Assembly: GCA_020641055.1 (NCBI GenBank)
Contig: CP067345.1
Span: forward strand, 2,659,317 to 2,723,316
Source: Clostridioides sp. ES-S-0010-02
Lineage (GTDB): Bacteria; Bacillota; Clostridia; Peptostreptococcales; Peptostreptococcaceae
Direction of reading: 5' to 3'
DNA: 64,000 nt
Shown: positions 54,949-63,777 of the stretch, piece after piece
Layout of the letters: every line of letters starts with the position of its first letter
Numbering within the stretch: position 1 is the stretch's first letter
Translations under genes and position numbers: made by a program
Notes under the pieces: model-generated
Seen by the model: the letters and a program-made list of their open reading frames with translations, nothing else
Database searches by the model: none
What the model was told of the DNA's origin: nothing

Positions 54949-55629
54949 TTATCTTCTACAGCAATTGCAATTACATCTATCACATTTGCATTTGTTGCAT
55001 TTGTCACATTTGCATCTGTCACAATTACACTTATGACATCTACATCTATCACAATCATGGTTATTATGGTTGTTTCCATTTCTTCTAGCTTCACATTCCA
55101 TACCTTCGTCAAAGAATCTTCTAGACTCTTCTAGAGATTCTATACCTTGATAATTATAAGCTGAGTGTTCATTCCAAGATTTTTCTGCTTTTTCCCACAT
55201 TTTTCTAGCTTCATTTTCAAATTTTCTTGCTTCTCTTCCTCTTTCTTCAGCTTCACAGAATGCTTCTCTTGCTTCTCTTTCTCTTTTTTCTGCTTCTCTT
55301 CTAAATCTATCACAATTTCTATTTCTATCTCTATCTCTATCTCTATCTCTATCTCTGTCTCTATCTCTGTCACAATCTCTGTCTCTGTCTCTGTCACAAT
55401 CTCTGTCTCTGTCTCTGTCACAATCTCTGTCTCTGTCACAATCTCTGTCACAATCTCTATCTCTGTCTCTATCTCTGTCACAATCTCTATCTCTGTCTCT
55501 ATCTCTGTCACAATCTCTATCTCTGTCTCTATCTCTGTCTCTATCCCATGAATTATTATCATCTTGGAACCATCTTGATGTAGAATAACTTCTTCTATAC
55601 CAATCTCCTGAACATTTATTATTTCCCAT
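54949..55629 (-). CDS. cdeM: Cysteine-rich Asp-Arg-repeat exosporium protein
   Basis: A 226-residue protein in three parts. Residues 29-106 are an Asp-Arg repeat of variable blocks that each end in Cys (DRDRDRDC-like, eight Cys in all). Residues about 107-175 are a charged alpha-helical segment rich in Glu, Arg and Ala with likely coiled-coil character. The C-terminal 40 residues are extremely Cys-rich (RCHKCNCDRCKCDKC and similar; about 25 Cys in the protein in total). No signal peptide, as expected for a mother-cell-made spore coat protein. Position between hisD and hom fits the C. difficile exosporium gene CdeM (CD1581), which shapes the outer spore layer. Copy number of the repeat varies. 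Confidence 0.85.
   Translation of the reverse strand: MGNNKCSGDWYRRSYSTSRWFQDDNNSWDRDRDRDRDRDCDRDRDRDRDCDRDRDRDRDCDRDCDRDRDCDRDRDRDCDRDRDRDCDRDRDRDRDRDRDRDRNRNCDRFRREAEKREREAREAFCEAEERGREARKFENEARKMWEKAEKSWNEHSAYNYQGIESLEESRRFFDEGMECEARRNGNNHNNHDCDRCRCHKCNCDRCKCDKCNKCKCDRCNCNCCRR
55312..55545 (-). repeat. Imperfect hexanucleotide repeat in cdeM
   Basis: Tandem GATAGA/GACAGA units interrupted by TGT codons, encoding the Asp-Arg blocks and Cys. All three frames of both strands stay open over much of it, which creates long shadow ORFs. Confidence 0.9.
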
Positions 55630-55658
55630 ATAGCATATCTCCTTTTAATTTTAATTTT

Positions 55659-55682
55659 TTATGAGATGTTTTGTTTCATCTC
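55659..55682 (-). promoter_or_regulatory. Hairpin in the cdeM leader
   Basis: ATGAGATG and CATCTCAT form a perfect 8-bp stem with an 8-base loop, 30 bases before the start codon and just ahead of the AAAAGGAG ribosome-binding site. No T run follows, so it is not a terminator for hom. Possibly mRNA-stabilising. A CATATTTT element further upstream (about 55708-55715) could be a mother-cell sigma -10, weakly. Confidence 0.4.
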
Positions 55683-55742
55683 ATACTATATAGTATTAAA
55701 ATTTCCAAAATATGTTACATAGAAACCTATATTCTTTTCTTT

Positions 55743-56960
55743 TTAGCTTATTTTCAACATTTTATTCATTTTTTCACAATATCCTTTGTCTTTTATTAGA
55801 CATAAACTGTTATTTATTTCATACTCAGAGTCAGCATAAACCATAATAGCAAGCTCATCATCATCATTTAAAATATCATAGTTTACTAAGCAATTTCCAA
55901 CTATATTCAATATTTCATCTTTATTACATTTTTTAAATCTAAGAAGTGCTCCACATTTTTCTCTAACTATTTTATTTACTTGTATTCTATCTTTAGTAAA
56001 AGAATCTATACTAGAAACTCTGTTATCTATTATATCAATAACATCTGAGTAAACTGCACTTCCTGTTGCTAGACTTCCAGCTCCCTTACCTACAAAAGAA
56101 ACTTCTCCTACTGAATCTCCATTTACTATGACAGCATTAAACTCATTGTCTATTCTAGCAAGTATGTTATCTTTTTCCACTAAAACAGGTCTAACAAATG
56201 CACTTACTTTATCATTTTCATATTTACTTTGCCCAATTAATTTTATTTTACAATTTAGTTTTTTAGCATATTCTATGTCTTTTTCATCTATATCTGTAAT
56301 TCCTTCTAGATACACATCTTTCCAGTATACTCTATTATCATAAGCTAGAGTTGACAATATTGATAGCTTTCTAGCAGCATCATATCCTAATACATCTGAC
56401 TCTGGGTTTGCTTCAGCAAAACCTAATTCTTGAGCTTGTTTTAATGCCATGTCATAAGACAAATCCTCATCATACATTTTAGATAATATAAAGTTAGTAG
56501 TTCCATTTAAAATAGCATTTATGCTGTCTATATTATTTCCTTCTAATGATTCTATTATTGGCTTTAATACTGGTATCCCTCCAGCAACTGAAGCTTCAAA
56601 TTTAATACTTACTTTATTTTCACTAGCTAATTTTGCAAGTTCATCTCCACATTCAGCTAGTAAATCTTTATTTGCTGTAACAACATGAATTTTATTATTT
56701 AATGCTTTTTTTATATAAGATAGTGTTGGTTCTAAACCACCCATAACTTCAACTAATATATCTATATCTTTCTCAAATATGTCATCTATATTATTAGTTA
56801 TTATATTAGAGTATTTTTTTTCTTTATGCTTTTCTAAATTATTAACTAATATTCCAACTATTTCTATATTTCTTTTCTCTTTATTATTATCTATTATATC
56901 TATAAGTCCACTTCCTACAGTTCCATATCCTAGTACTCCAATTTTCACTTTATTTTGCAT
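55743..56960 (-). CDS. hom: Homoserine dehydrogenase
   Basis: A 405-residue enzyme reducing aspartate semialdehyde to homoserine, the branch toward threonine and methionine. NAD(P) site GVLGYGTVGSGLIDII, catalytic region VTANKDLLAECG, and signature GTTNFILSKM plus GFAEANPESDVLGYDAARK. The C-terminal tail (about 320-405) is a short regulatory-type region (EKCGALLRFKK onward) that may be an ACT domain. Controlled by two tandem T-boxes upstream. Confidence 0.95.
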   Translation of the reverse strand: MQNKVKIGVLGYGTVGSGLIDIIDNNKEKRNIEIVGILVNNLEKHKEKKYSNIITNNIDDIFEKDIDILVEVMGGLEPTLSYIKKALNNKIHVVTANKDLLAECGDELAKLASENKVSIKFEASVAGGIPVLKPIIESLEGNNIDSINAILNGTTNFILSKMYDEDLSYDMALKQAQELGFAEANPESDVLGYDAARKLSILSTLAYDNRVYWKDVYLEGITDIDEKDIEYAKKLNCKIKLIGQSKYENDKVSAFVRPVLVEKDNILARIDNEFNAVIVNGDSVGEVSFVGKGAGSLATGSAVYSDVIDIIDNRVSSIDSFTKDRIQVNKIVREKCGALLRFKKCNKDEILNIVGNCLVNYDILNDDDELAIMVYADSEYEINNSLCLIKDKGYCEKMNKMLKIS

Positions 56961-57024
56961 TTTATTTTCCTCCTAAATTTATAATTTTCCGATTTTTTTT
57001 AATTTTCAATCTTTTATTGTAATA

Positions 57025-57285
57025 AAAATAGACCCATCCCTATATAAAGGGACGAGTCTATACTCGCGGTTCCACCCAATTTGATTTTTGTCAATTATTG
57101 ACAAAATCCACTTTGTACTTTAACGCAGTTAACGGTTAATCTTACTAAAACTCTTTTTAGAGTAACTTCAGATAACAGCTCCTAGGTAGTTTTCAATCCC
57201 TCTAATTTAAAAAGTCTTTCAGCCAATGGACTTTTCTCTCTGATAATCGAATTAGATTTACTCTTCCTATTCATCGCTTTTATAA
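57025..57285 (-). promoter_or_regulatory. T-box riboswitch, hom-proximal copy
   Basis: On the minus strand: stem I from GCGATGAATAGG, AGAGAGAAAAGTCCATTGG, the specifier loop GATTGAAAACTACC, the antiterminator TGGGTGGAACCGCGAG, and the terminator stem TAGACTCGTCCC with GGGATGGGTCTA and T run (57025-57062). In the specifier loop ACT (Thr) followed by A is the best codon. It ends 65 bases before the hom start. Confidence 0.95.
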
Positions 57286-57330
57286 TTTTTTATAATTCCT
57301 TTTTATACTTTCAAATAATATTTTAAATAA

Positions 57331-57592
57331 CAAAAAACTCCCATCCTTATAATATAAGGACGAGAGTATAATTCCCGCGGTTCCACCTAATTTAGTTTTC
57401 ATTTTTTATGAAAACCCACTTTAAACTTTAACGTAGTTAACGACTATTCTTACTAAAATCTATTAATATAGATAACTTCAGAAAGTAGCTCCTAGGTAGT
57501 TTTCAATCTCTCTAATTTAAAAAGTCTTTCAGCCAATGGACTTTTCTCTCTGATAATCGAATTAGATTTACTCTTCCTATTCATCGCTTTTT
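57331..57592 (-). promoter_or_regulatory. T-box riboswitch, hom-distal copy
   Basis: Same elements as the proximal copy: stem I from AAGCGATGAATAGGAAGAG, AGAGAGAAAAGTCC, GATTGAAAACTACC (Thr-type specifier ACT), antiterminator AGGTGGAACCGCGGG and a terminator stem ACTCTCGTCC...GGATGGGAGT with T run (57331-57369). About 110 bases of the 5' part are almost identical to the proximal copy, implying a tandem duplication. Both must read through for hom to be made. Confidence 0.95.
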
Positions 57593-57673
57593 TATTTATT
57601 ATATTGTAATTTATTTTAAACCCTTACAAATAAATTGTCAATAGTTTTTTTAATTTTATTTTTTATACTTAAT

Positions 57674-59527
57674 CTATAAATCCGAAAATTCTATTTCTAA
57701 TTTTTTACTTAGCTCACTACTGAGCTCTCTTTTATAATTGCATTTTTCACTATTATTGCTTCTAACTGGCAACGAGACAATAAATTCACTTCCAACACCA
57801 AGTTGACTTTTTAAAGATATACTACCATCATGTAATTCAACTAAAGATTTCACTAATGAAAGCCCAATTCCACTGCCTTTAACTCTATAAGAAAGTTCAT
57901 TGTCAATTTGTTCAAACCTATTAAATATTTTATCTATTTTTTCTTTTGGTATACCTATACCACTATCAGATATTTTCATTTCAAACATATTATCTTTCAC
58001 ATATAAAAATATATTTATTTTCCCATTTTCTTTGTTGTACTTAATTCCATTAGAAAGTAAATTCAATATTATTCTTTCCAATTTTTCTGAATCAAATAAC
58101 ATTGAAAATTCCTCTATTTCTGTATCAAATGTAAGTTGTATATTATTTTGACTTGCAAAATCAGCTACAGACATACATATCTCTTCCACAAATGATATTA
58201 TATCAGACTCTTTTGGCTTAAAATCCAAATATCCCGACTGCATTTTTGTAAAATCTATAACATTATTTACTAATCTCAATATTCTATTTCCATTTTGTTT
58301 TACTATACCTAGATTTCTTTTTAGAGTATCATTTGATTCTATTAAGTCTGCCTCTTTCTTTTCTATTACTTGTAATGAAGATGATATTAAATTTATAGGA
58401 GTTCTAAGTTCATGAGATAGATTTGCAAAAAACTCCATTCTATTTTTATCCATCTCTTCTTCTAGTTTTTTTCTTCTACTTATATCTCTTGCTGTACCAA
58501 TTATTCCAATGACACTACCATAACTATCAAAATATGGTCTTTTTGTAATCTCAATACATTTATTTTCGTTATGTATAGTCATATTTGATTCAAATGTAAC
58601 AATCTTTTTATTTTCAACTACATCCTTATCACTTTTACATATCTTGTCTATAAGAGATTCTTCTGTTGATAATTTATGACTATTCTTACCTAGTAATTCT
58701 TCTTTATTCATACATGCTAGATTCAAAAATCCTGAATTAAATCCAATATAATTTCCATATACATCTTTATAAAACATATTCTCTGGTATTGAATGTTCAA
58801 TCATCTTCATTAAGTTTTTTGAATCATAGTTTTTATTATTATATCCACTGTATATTATATTATCTATTATTCCTATAGTACCTAAAAGTTCACTTTCATC
58901 ATATAAGAAATATTTTTCAACCATAAAAAATGTTTCTTCGTATTCAAATAGTTTTTGTAAAAATCTTTTTTTACTAGATATTCCTTCTAAATAGTCATCT
59001 CTAAATAATTTTCCAGTTCGTTCTCCCCATACTTCTATATCGTTTTTTCCAAATATATCTTTTGTAGTTTTAATTTTGTTATTTAATATTGATATTAAAT
59101 TTTCACTACAATCTATATATATTCCTTCTTCATCTTTAACATAAGCTAATTTTTCTTTTTTATCAAATGAATCGATTATCTGTCTATAATCGAATACTAT
59201 TTTACTAAAATACAAAACTACGTACGAATCTCCAACTATTTGTTTTCTTATGTTTATCCAATTTTTAAGTGCTGGAATATATCTTTTTATACAATCTATA
59301 TTATCTGAGAACAACTCTTTAGAATATTTTTTTGCTCTAAATATAGGTAATACATCTAATATATCTTTATCACAAATTCCCTCTTCTAGTTTCAATACTT
59401 GACTCATACCTTTACTTATATATTCCACTCTATATTCTATATCTTCATGTTCTCTTATAATCTTACAGTATAAAAAAGGCACAGGTATATTTTTTATAAA
59501 ATTCACATATTTATTATGGATATCCAT
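57674..59527 (-). CDS. ptpC: Orphan PAS-containing sensor histidine kinase (sporulation-associated)
   Basis: A 617-residue kinase without membrane helices. Residues about 1-100, 120-215 and 235-350 are PAS-like segments (the last ends YGSVIGIIGTARDISRRKKLEEEM). The HisKA domain has phospho-acceptor H372 in FFANLSHELRTPINLISSS, and the HATPase domain has N box LLSNGIKYNKENG, ISDSGIGIPKEKIDKIFNRFEQ and GSGIGLSLVKSLVELHDG. No response regulator is adjacent. Position next to hom and cdeM matches CD1579 (PtpC) of C. difficile, one of the orphan kinases reported to act on Spo0A. The symbol depends on that match. Confidence 0.88.
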   Translation of the reverse strand: MDIHNKYVNFIKNIPVPFLYCKIIREHEDIEYRVEYISKGMSQVLKLEEGICDKDILDVLPIFRAKKYSKELFSDNIDCIKRYIPALKNWINIRKQIVGDSYVVLYFSKIVFDYRQIIDSFDKKEKLAYVKDEEGIYIDCSENLISILNNKIKTTKDIFGKNDIEVWGERTGKLFRDDYLEGISSKKRFLQKLFEYEETFFMVEKYFLYDESELLGTIGIIDNIIYSGYNNKNYDSKNLMKMIEHSIPENMFYKDVYGNYIGFNSGFLNLACMNKEELLGKNSHKLSTEESLIDKICKSDKDVVENKKIVTFESNMTIHNENKCIEITKRPYFDSYGSVIGIIGTARDISRRKKLEEEMDKNRMEFFANLSHELRTPINLISSSLQVIEKKEADLIESNDTLKRNLGIVKQNGNRILRLVNNVIDFTKMQSGYLDFKPKESDIISFVEEICMSVADFASQNNIQLTFDTEIEEFSMLFDSEKLERIILNLLSNGIKYNKENGKINIFLYVKDNMFEMKISDSGIGIPKEKIDKIFNRFEQIDNELSYRVKGSGIGLSLVKSLVELHDGSISLKSQLGVGSEFIVSLPVRSNNSEKCNYKRELSSELSKKLEIEFSDL

Positions 59528-59654
59528 ATCCTAACCACGACCTCTCAATGTTATTTATAATAATACTTCTTAAGTAATTATATGACATTTTTCTATTAAT
59601 TATAACATATTTCATAACAAATATTTTCAAATAAATTTAATTTTATGTAATTTA

Positions 59655-60590
59655 TTATTTGTTTATAATTATTTGTGTCGCTTTTTTTTCATCGGTAATG
59701 ACATGTGTTATGTATCCAGTCTTCAGTGCACCTGTTATTGAATCTATACTAGAATCTGAACATATAGCTATTACTTTTTTTGCCTTTTTTAATTTTTCAA
59801 GAGGTATTTGTATGACATAATCACTATCACTTTTAATTATTTCTCCATCTTTATTAAAATAATAAGATAAAAAGGAACCTATTGCTTTTTCTTTTGTAAG
59901 CTTCTTTCCAAATCTAATCGCAGTAGCTTGGTCTGGAACCTGAGGATAATTATCAACAGATAAAATTATTGTATCTATATTATCCCATTTTTTCTCCATA
60001 CTCTGATAATTTTCAGTTTTCAAATAGATATTTCGCTCTTCACTACTAGTTGGAAATGCAGGCGCATATAAAAATACAGGACTAAATCCTGTACTATTTG
60101 AAAATACAGATATTAATTCATTAGGGTGATATCCTTTATTTGGTATGTTAGCCATTCCAACCAATGGATATACTTCTCCTTTAAAAGTAAAAGTATCCTC
60201 ACTCTTTTGTATTTCTTCTATTATATTACCTATAGTATATCCCCATCCTATACCGACATTACTAACCTTAGGTAATTCTTCTTTTATATATTTTATTCCA
60301 TGACTTAGTATAGTTTGTTGAGTTATATATTCGGTTTTAGCTTCTGGTACTATTAGTCCACCTCTAATGTTAAATATCTCTTTCATCTGATTCATCAGCA
60401 AATCATTACTAGAAAATAGTTCCCTAATCTCTATCTTTACTATTCCAATTTCTTTTGCTTTATTTAACATTTTACTTATCAATGGTCTTGATACTCCTAA
60501 AATTTTTGCAATCTCTGCTTGAGTTTTATTATCTTCATAATACATTTTTGATACTTCTACTAATTTCAACATTTCGTTTTCAATAGTCAT
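59655..60590 (-). CDS. SorC-family sugar-sensing regulator
   Basis: A 311-residue protein. Residues about 12-55 are the helix-turn-helix (YYEDNKTQAEIAKILGVSRPLISKMLNKA). The remainder is a sugar-binding domain of the SorC/CggR type, related to the ribose-5-phosphate isomerase/NagB fold (NVGIGWGYTIGNIIE, VYPLVGMA, AICSDSSIDSITGALKTGYITHVITDE). Probably senses a phosphorylated product of the dha/aldolase genes upstream and controls them. Last of a minus-strand gene group but with its own promoter at about 60624-60651. Confidence 0.9.
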   Translation of the reverse strand: MTIENEMLKLVEVSKMYYEDNKTQAEIAKILGVSRPLISKMLNKAKEIGIVKIEIRELFSSNDLLMNQMKEIFNIRGGLIVPEAKTEYITQQTILSHGIKYIKEELPKVSNVGIGWGYTIGNIIEEIQKSEDTFTFKGEVYPLVGMANIPNKGYHPNELISVFSNSTGFSPVFLYAPAFPTSSEERNIYLKTENYQSMEKKWDNIDTIILSVDNYPQVPDQATAIRFGKKLTKEKAIGSFLSYYFNKDGEIIKSDSDYVIQIPLEKLKKAKKVIAICSDSSIDSITGALKTGYITHVITDEKKATQIIINK

Positions 60591-60622
60591 ATTTTCATCC
60601 TTTCAAAGCTAATTCTAAGATA

Positions 60623-60651
60623 AAATTATCTCATTAGATAAAATTTGTCAA
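60623..60651 (-). promoter_or_regulatory. Promoter of the SorC-type regulator gene
   Basis: TTGACA (60646-60651) with TAATTT at a 17-base spacer on the minus strand. The palindromic word AGATAAAATTATCT (about 60618-60631) overlaps the -10 and could be an operator. Confidence 0.6.
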
Positions 60652-60667
60652 GTTGTATAAAAAATTT

Positions 60668-60700
60668 AAAAAGCCCAGAAAAATTCTGGGCTTTTTAGCT
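60668..60700 (-). terminator. Terminator after the dha/aldolase operon
   Basis: AAAAAGCCCAGAA pairs with TTCTGGGCTTTTT, a very strong stem with a T tail, 7 bases past the VOC-like gene stop and before the SorC gene. Confidence 0.92.
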
Positions 60701-60706
60701 TAATTA

Positions 60707-61018
60707 TTAACATTCTTGCATTAATTCAATTATAAAACCACCATTAATTATAAATGCACATTTTAAGTTATCTCCTACTTTAAAAGGTTCTACAATTACT
60801 TCATTCTCACTCAGATATTTGTCCATATTTTTTACTTTATATGCAACATGAGGATTTTTTTGCATTATTTCTGGAAGTGGACTTCCTTCAACAAATCTTA
60901 AATATTCATATTTGAAATCTGTGTATTTTGGGTCTGTTATATACACCTTCAATTCTTCATTAAACTCTTCATGCTCTTGTGGCTTATCTGTTATAACACC
61001 TATATGTACAAATTCCAT
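60707..61018 (-). CDS. VOC-superfamily (glyoxalase-like) small protein
   Basis: A 103-residue protein with one beta-alpha-beta-beta-beta module pair: FVHIGVITDKPQ at the start, the middle LRFVEGSPLPEIMQKNPHVAYKVKN and the end GGFIIELMQEC. The His near residue 5 and Glu near residue 99 are at metal-ligand positions of the VOC fold. Last gene of the dhaL-dhaK-aldolase operon (44 bases after the aldolase), so it may be an epimerase or isomerase acting on the pathway sugar. Confidence 0.8.
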   Translation of the reverse strand: MEFVHIGVITDKPQEHEEFNEELKVYITDPKYTDFKYEYLRFVEGSPLPEIMQKNPHVAYKVKNMDKYLSENEVIVEPFKVGDNLKCAFIINGGFIIELMQEC

Positions 61019-61062
61019 AAATTCCCCTCCAATTATATTAAAACCTATATATTAAACTTATA

Positions 61063-61947
61063 CTACTTATACTCTTCTTTTAATTCTTCAAATAACTTGT
61101 ATGCTTGTTCTGGAGTATTGTTTTCATGAACTACAGCCTTTATTGCCTTTATCATAGCTTTTGGATTTTCTGATTGGAATACATTTCTTCCCATATCAAC
61201 TCCTGCTGCTCCTTCATTTATAGCTCTATAAGCCATTTCTAACGCTTCTTTTTCTGGAACTTTTTTCCCTCCTGCTATAACTATTGGAACTGGACAAGCA
61301 GATGTTATTTTCTCAAAATCCTCACAATAATAAGTCTTTACTATACTTGCTCCAAATTCAGCTAACATCCTAGTGGCTAATAGAAAATATTTTGCAGTTC
61401 TTTCCATCTCTTTACCTACTGCAACGACACCCAAAACTGGTATTGAATATCTATTTCCCATATCTATTGTTTTGACTAAATTTTCTATAGCCTTACACTC
61501 ACCTTCAGCCCCCATAAACGTCTGTATAGCTAGGCATGATGCATTCATTCTTATAGCATCTTCTATATCAACTCCTATAACCTCCCTACTCATATCCTCT
61601 CTGAGTACGGAACTACCAGCCGAACATCTAAGTGCTATAGCTTTATCTTGAGTGGGATTTATACACGTTCTTAAAGCTCCCCTTGTAGCCATAAGACAAT
61701 CTGCATCTTCTATAAGTTCAGGTATTGAAAGGTCTAATCTTTCTAATCCTTGAGTAGGACCCATTATATATCCATGGTCAAAAGCTAACATCAATGATTT
61801 TCCTGTTTTAGGATTAAATATCTTTGATAATCTATTTTTCATTCCCCAATCTACATTGTCCATTCCTTTTAAATAAAAACTTTGTTGAGGTGGTTTTATC
61901 CCTATTCCATAATCTTTTGGTAATATTATTCCATCTTTATCTGCCAT
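61063..61947 (-). CDS. Class I aldolase, LsrF/FbaB (DeoC-like) family
   Basis: A 294-residue TIM-barrel aldolase/thiolase. SLMLAFDHGYIMGPTQGLE is the N-terminal phosphate-site signature and ASIVKTYYCEDFEKI carries the Schiff-base Lys; IVIAGGKKVPEKEAL and GAAGVDMGRNVFQS close the barrel. Relatives are LsrF (AI-2 degradation) and FbaB. The substrate is likely a phosphorylated ketose made by the kinase subunits upstream. Follows dhaK by 23 bases. Confidence 0.88.
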   Translation of the reverse strand: MADKDGIILPKDYGIGIKPPQQSFYLKGMDNVDWGMKNRLSKIFNPKTGKSLMLAFDHGYIMGPTQGLERLDLSIPELIEDADCLMATRGALRTCINPTQDKAIALRCSAGSSVLREDMSREVIGVDIEDAIRMNASCLAIQTFMGAEGECKAIENLVKTIDMGNRYSIPVLGVVAVGKEMERTAKYFLLATRMLAEFGASIVKTYYCEDFEKITSACPVPIVIAGGKKVPEKEALEMAYRAINEGAAGVDMGRNVFQSENPKAMIKAIKAVVHENNTPEQAYKLFEELKEEYK

Positions 61948-61970
61948 TTTTTATCTCCCTTTAATTTAGT

Positions 61971-62972
61971 CTAATTTTTTTTAAAGTAAGGCGTATTACA
62001 TGGTGAATTGAAGTATCTCAATAATTCATCATCCATTCTAGCTATAAATAGTTGGAATCCAGCTGTTTCTTGAGTAGTCAAAAGTTCTCCAACACAATTT
62101 GAAACTATTTCTATATTTTTTTCTTGTAATATTCTATGGCACTTTCTATAAACTATTAACATTTCCATTAAAGTAGTAGCTCCTGAACCATTAACTACTA
62201 ACATTACTTTTTCACCATCTTCGATATTCAAATCCTTTATTAAAGCTTGTGTCATTATTCCAGCAGTTTCATCAGCAGACTTCATTTCCATACGTCCACC
62301 TCCACCTTCTCCATGTTGCCCCATTCCTATTTCCATCTCATTTTCTCCAAGTTCAGAAATTACCATACCTGTAGATGGATGAGTTGCTCCTTTACATGCA
62401 ACAGCTATAGTTGCCATATTATCAGCAAATTTTTGTGCTATTTCTGCAACTTCATCTAAAGATTTTCCTTCTTTAGCAGCCCCTGCAGCTATTTTATATA
62501 AAGGTATACATCCAACCAATCCTCTTCTATCATCACTATTTTCTCTCGGTGCATTTGCTATATCTTCTTGAGTAACAACTTTTCTAACATTTAATCCTTC
62601 TTTTTTAACTTGTTTCATAACAAGGTTTCCTGTCAACATATCTCCTGCATGATTAAGAACTACAAATAATACACCTTTCCCTTTGTCTGCCATCTTTATA
62701 GCCTCTAAACAAGAATTTGGTCCTGGAGCGGCAAATACATCTCCGACTACAGCTATATCAACCATTCCATCTCCAACAAATCCACTCAAAGCTGGTTCAT
62801 GACCTGCTCCTCCTAAAGTAACTATTGTTACTCTGTCTTCTTCTTCCAACTTTTTGTTTATTACTAAATTTGAATCTGTAACTCTTAGTAACTCCGAATT
62901 TGAAAGTTCTAAACCTTCTAAAACTTCTCTAGTTAAATCTTCTGGTTGGTTAATAAATTTTTTCATTGACAT
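61971..62972 (-). CDS. dhaK: Dihydroxyacetone kinase subunit DhaK-like
   Basis: A 333-residue substrate-binding subunit. GGAGHEPALSGFVGDGM and VGDVFAAPG are conserved and MGQHGEGG carries the His that binds the ketose covalently. Follows dhaL by 55 bases. A DhaM phosphoryl donor subunit is not in the window, and the aldolase next door suggests a ketose other than dihydroxyacetone may be the substrate. Confidence 0.92.
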   Translation of the reverse strand: MSMKKFINQPEDLTREVLEGLELSNSELLRVTDSNLVINKKLEEEDRVTIVTLGGAGHEPALSGFVGDGMVDIAVVGDVFAAPGPNSCLEAIKMADKGKGVLFVVLNHAGDMLTGNLVMKQVKKEGLNVRKVVTQEDIANAPRENSDDRRGLVGCIPLYKIAAGAAKEGKSLDEVAEIAQKFADNMATIAVACKGATHPSTGMVISELGENEMEIGMGQHGEGGGGRMEMKSADETAGIMTQALIKDLNIEDGEKVMLVVNGSGATTLMEMLIVYRKCHRILQEKNIEIVSNCVGELLTTQETAGFQLFIARMDDELLRYFNSPCNTPYFKKN

Positions 62973-63027
62973 GATAAATTCCCCCTATTAAATTTGTTAT
63001 ATTGATTAATTGCTGTGTTAATCTCTT

Positions 63028-63648
63028 TTATAATGCGTCATATAAACCTTTAAACATTAATGATATAGAAACAGCGCCTGGGTCCATATGCCCTAAACTT
63101 CTTTCCCCTATACTTTTTGCTCGTCCAAATTTTGCTATGTAAGTTTTAGTGCTTTCTGCGCCTTCTACTGCTTTCTCATAACCCACTTTAAAAACATCTT
63201 TTATGTTGTCACTTTCAATAGTATGCATAGCATCTATTGCTGGGTATAATGCATCTACTAGTGTTTTTTGACCTACTTTAGCAGTAGAAATAAGAGATAA
63301 ATTTTCTCTTGCTTCAATAAACATATCTTTTACTTCTTCTATTTTAAGTTCTTTTTTATCTTCTATTCCTTCAGCCATTCCCTCAAATATAGTTCCCCAT
63401 AAAGGTCCTGCTGACCCTCCATTTACATTCATACATAAAGTACTCAAATCTTCATTAATTGATTTTATACTATCATCATCATGCTCTTCTAGAGCCCTTT
63501 TTCTCATACAATCAGCTATTCTGTCTATAGTAACTCCATGGTCACCATCTCCAACTATACCATCTAATTCACATAAATATATCTTATTTTCTTTTAATAT
63601 TTCTGCTGCACTTATTAGCATTTTTCTCCATGTAACTGTTGACAACAT
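63028..63648 (-). CDS. dhaL: Dihydroxyacetone kinase subunit DhaL-like
   Basis: A 206-residue nucleotide-binding subunit. GIVGDGDHGVTI is the ADP/metal-binding motif, and NGGSAGPLWGTIFEG and AKFGRAKSIGERSLGHMDPGAVS are family signatures. First gene of the operon, with a promoter at 63680 and a cre-like site upstream. Confidence 0.93.
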   Translation of the reverse strand: MLSTVTWRKMLISAAEILKENKIYLCELDGIVGDGDHGVTIDRIADCMRKRALEEHDDDSIKSINEDLSTLCMNVNGGSAGPLWGTIFEGMAEGIEDKKELKIEEVKDMFIEARENLSLISTAKVGQKTLVDALYPAIDAMHTIESDNIKDVFKVGYEKAVEGAESTKTYIAKFGRAKSIGERSLGHMDPGAVSISLMFKGLYDAL

Positions 63649-63679
63649 TGAATCATCTCCTTACCAATATCTTAACTCA

Positions 63680-63708
63680 ATATTATCATATGTAATAACA
63701 AATGTAAA
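63680..63708 (-). promoter_or_regulatory. Sigma-A promoter of the dhaL operon
   Basis: TTTACA (63703-63708) and TAATAT (63680-63685) on the minus strand, 17-base spacer, 31 bases before dhaL. Confidence 0.65.
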
Positions 63709-63745
63709 TTATTTTTAGAAAGCGTTTTTACAAAATTTACATTTG
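63699..63745. promoter_or_regulatory. Inverted repeat enclosing a cre-like site upstream of dhaL
   Basis: CAAATGTAAATT (63699-63710) and AATTTACATTTG (63734-63745) are exact complements. Between them AGAAAGCGTTTTTA (about 63717-63730) resembles a CcpA cre site. The left arm covers the -35 box. Likely site for the SorC-type regulator, with carbon-catabolite control superimposed. Confidence 0.6.
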
Positions 63746-63777
63746 CAATATCAAATACCAATTTTTATTTTAATATT

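Noticed and set aside
55165-55551. Long plus-strand ORF and a second minus-strand frame over cdeM (Ser/Ile- and Glu/Ile-rich)
   Set aside because: They are by-products of the hexanucleotide repeat; no ribosome-binding site, and the amino-acid pattern simply mirrors the repeat.
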